The notes under the pieces are model-generated. The model was not told the origin of the DNA, did not search any database, and saw only the letters and a list, made by a program, of their open reading frames with translations. From CAYJPK01 sp964372035 (GTDB lineage: Bacteria > Desulfobacterota > Desulfovibrionia > Desulfovibrionales > Desulfovibrionaceae): a DNA stretch of 6,829 nucleotides. The stretch is taken from assembly GCA_964372035.1 (NCBI GenBank), contig CAYJPK010000100.1, positions 1-6,829 on the forward strand, written 5' to 3'. Both the position numbers and the translations under genes were made by a program. This document shows positions 5,707 to 6,829 of the stretch, in pieces (position 1 is the stretch's first letter; each line of letters opens with the position of its first letter).

Positions 5707-6603
5707 ATGAATTTATTAAATACTATTGGAAATACTGCTATCGTTAAACTAGAAAATTATAATACAGCTGCTGAACTTTATGTAAAAATGGAGGCTAGAA
5801 ACCCTGGCGGCTCTGTAAAAGATAGGGCGGCACTTTTTATGATTAATGGGCTAAGCGAGCGTGGTGAGCTAAGGGAAAATAGCAAAATTGTCGTCCCAAC
5901 TAGTGGTAATACCGGCATTGGCTTAGCCTTAATTTGCGCTATCAAAAAAATTGGGCTTGTCTTAACTATGCCAGAATCAATGAGCATTGAAAGACGAGCT
6001 ATCTTAGCTGCTTATGGCGCTGAAATTGTTTTGACAGAAGCTAGCAAGGGTATGAACGGAGCTATTTTAAAGGCTGAGGAACTCGTTAAAGAAAAGGGCT
6101 ATATCCTGCTTGACCAATTTTCAAATAAGGACAATGCAAGGGCTCATTATGAAACTACTGGACCTGAAATATTCAACACTATACCTGACTTAGATATTTT
6201 TGTGGCTGGCGTTGGCACTGGTGGCACTATCACAGGTACTGGGCATTATCTCAAAAAGAAAAATGCTAATATTAAATTAGTCGCTGTTGAGCCTTATGAA
6301 TCAGCTGTTTTATCAGGTGAAAAAGCTAATCCTCATTTAATTCAAGGCATTGGAGCTGGCTTTATCCCTAGCATCTTAGATGTAAAAATCATAGACGAAA
6401 TCATTAAGGTTAAGGGTGAAGATGCCATAAAAACTGCAAAATCTTTATTTGTAAACGAGGGAATTTCTTGTGGAATTTCTTGCGGTGCTGCTTTTCACGC
6501 CGCCTTAGAGCTTGCAAAGCGAGCGGAAAATAAGGGCAAAAAAATATTAGCCATTTTGCCTGATGGCGGTGAAAGATATTTATCGACTAAGTTATTTGTA
6601 TAA
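5707..6603 (+). CDS. cysK: Cysteine synthase A (O-acetylserine sulfhydrylase)
   Basis: A cytoplasmic PLP enzyme of fold type II that makes cysteine from O-acetylserine and sulfide. Key parts are in place: K38 in NPGGSVKDR binds PLP, TSGNTG (65-70) is the substrate loop, MPESMSIERRAIL (88-100) is the CysK signature stretch, GVGTGGT (168-174) holds the PLP phosphate, QGIGAGFIP (213-221) follows, and S258 in GISCGAA sits where the pyridine-nitrogen Ser is expected. The C-terminus stops at GERYLSTKLFV without the short tail of enterobacterial CysK, giving 298 residues, normal for short forms. The opening IGNTAIVKL replaces the more usual IGNTPLVRL. A longer frame starts at GTG 5626, but the Shine-Dalgarno site supports ATG 5707. 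The gene is alone, with no cysE beside it in this window, and ends before a hairpin cluster. CysK is preferred over cystathionine beta-synthase because of the SMSIERR stretch and lack of extra domains. Confidence 0.95.
   Translation: MNLLNTIGNTAIVKLENYNTAAELYVKMEARNPGGSVKDRAALFMINGLSERGELRENSKIVVPTSGNTGIGLALICAIKKIGLVLTMPESMSIERRAILAAYGAEIVLTEASKGMNGAILKAEELVKEKGYILLDQFSNKDNARAHYETTGPEIFNTIPDLDIFVAGVGTGGTITGTGHYLKKKNANIKLVAVEPYESAVLSGEKANPHLIQGIGAGFIPSILDVKIIDEIIKVKGEDAIKTAKSLFVNEGISCGISCGAAFHAALELAKRAENKGKKILAILPDGGERYLSTKLFV
6460..6483 (+). repeat. 12-bp tandem repeat inside cysK
   Basis: GGAATTTCTTGT is followed at once by GGAATTTCTTGC, encoding GISC twice. The second copy is the conserved GISxGAA motif; the first occupies two variable positions before it, so total length is not changed. 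Confidence 0.8.
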
Positions 6604-6617
6604 TATAAATTTTAAAT

Positions 6618-6657
6618 AAAAAAAATGTGGAAAAATTTATAAAAAAGTTTTTCCACA
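6618..6657 (-). terminator. Minus-strand terminator-like hairpin
   Basis: TGTGGAAAAA (6626-6635) and TTTTTCCACA (6648-6657) form a perfect 10-bp stem with a 12-base loop. On the minus strand it is followed by eight T residues (6625-6618), a terminator shape; on the plus strand it is followed by A residues, so it should not end cysK. Each arm contains TTTTCCACA, which also fits the loose DnaA-box pattern TTWTNCACA, but a terminator is the simpler reading. No minus-strand gene is visible to its right inside the window. Confidence 0.6.
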
Positions 6658-6663
6658 AAAAAT

Positions 6664-6679
6664 ATCATCTTAAGATGAT
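6664..6679. repeat. 16-bp perfect palindrome
   Basis: ATCATCTTAAGATGAT is a perfect palindrome between the two larger hairpins. It could fold into a small hairpin of six pairs with a TTAA loop or bind a dimeric protein. It has no T-run of its own. Confidence 0.5.
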
Positions 6680-6700
6680 GAAAAATTCTATTTTCAAATC

Positions 6701-6751
6701 ATAAAAATGCAAGAAAAGTAACATTGGGTTCCTTATTTCTTGCATTTTTAT
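6701..6751. terminator. Long-stem terminator after cysK
   Basis: A perfect 16-bp inverted repeat (6701-6716 with 6736-6751, core AAAAATGCAAGAAA and its complement) encloses a 19-base loop. The right arm ends in five T residues, then A and more T, so it can end the cysK transcript about 100 bases past the stop; the minus strand also ends in five T residues, so it may act both ways. Confidence 0.75.
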
Positions 6752-6829
6752 TTGTTCGCTTTGATTATTAAATCCATTTATAACAGTGTATTAGAATCTT
6801 TTTAATCACCGACTAATTAAAATTCGATT
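6752..6829. other. Right-edge intergenic sequence, no gene seen
   Basis: No start with a ribosome binding site is visible. On the minus strand one frame runs in from the edge for seven codons to a TGA at 6806-6808, which could be the tail of a leftward gene beyond the window, but seven codons cannot show this. An inverted repeat TTTTAAT (6800-6806) and ATTAAAA (6816-6822) is present. Confidence 0.3.

Noticed and set aside
5778..5987. 69-codon minus-strand open frame inside cysK
   Set aside because: Antisense shadow of conserved cysK sequence.
1..6829. Defence system, mobile element, CRISPR array or biosynthetic cluster
   Set aside because: The five genes are four well-known metabolic or transport families plus one lone unknown; there are no regular spaced repeats, transposase or integrase genes, or clustered accessory genes.

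Overview
The window is AT-rich chromosomal DNA from a bacterium. Compact genes each have a clear Shine-Dalgarno site (AGGA or GGAGG type) and are mostly bounded by simple hairpin-plus-T-run terminators. Nothing fixes the species. The gene set fits an amino-acid-using, probably fermentative or gut-type anaerobe of low GC content: a Na+/amino-acid symporter, an iron-type alcohol dehydrogenase, an M18 aminopeptidase and a cysteine synthase. That lifestyle is an inference. There are no RNA genes, insertion sequences, CRISPR arrays or phage genes that I can see.

Layout. Bases 1-251 are non-coding or nearly so: an A-rich, T-poor stretch ending in a perfect bidirectional terminator (144-180). An AGCS-family sodium:amino-acid symporter lies on the minus strand (252-1637). 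A 303-base divergent gap (1638-1940) holds an 18-bp palindrome and some imperfect hairpins. An iron-containing alcohol dehydrogenase follows on the plus strand (1941-3113), then a terminator (3165-3195) and an M18 aminopeptidase on the plus strand (3226-4605). Two back-to-back terminators, one per strand, separate the aminopeptidase from a convergent minus-strand gene of unknown function (4730-5560). A 146-base divergent gap leads to cysteine synthase cysK on the plus strand (5707-6603). The last 226 bases hold three hairpins and no recognisable gene.

The genes look like independent transcription units, not one operon: orientations alternate and terminators lie between them. The only loose theme is amino-acid and peptide use: uptake of alanine or glycine, trimming of acidic N-terminal residues from peptides, and cysteine assembly from O-acetylserine and sulfide. 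Three start sites deserve care. The symporter and cysK both have longer open frames that begin at TTG and GTG, but the Shine-Dalgarno sites place the real starts at internal ATGs.

I looked for a new biological system and did not find one. The points most worth a second look are the unrecognised 276-residue protein, the palindrome and shared half-sites between the symporter and the dehydrogenase, the terminator-like hairpin in the aminopeptidase leader, and the hairpin cluster after cysK, whose first member terminates on the minus strand where no gene is visible.
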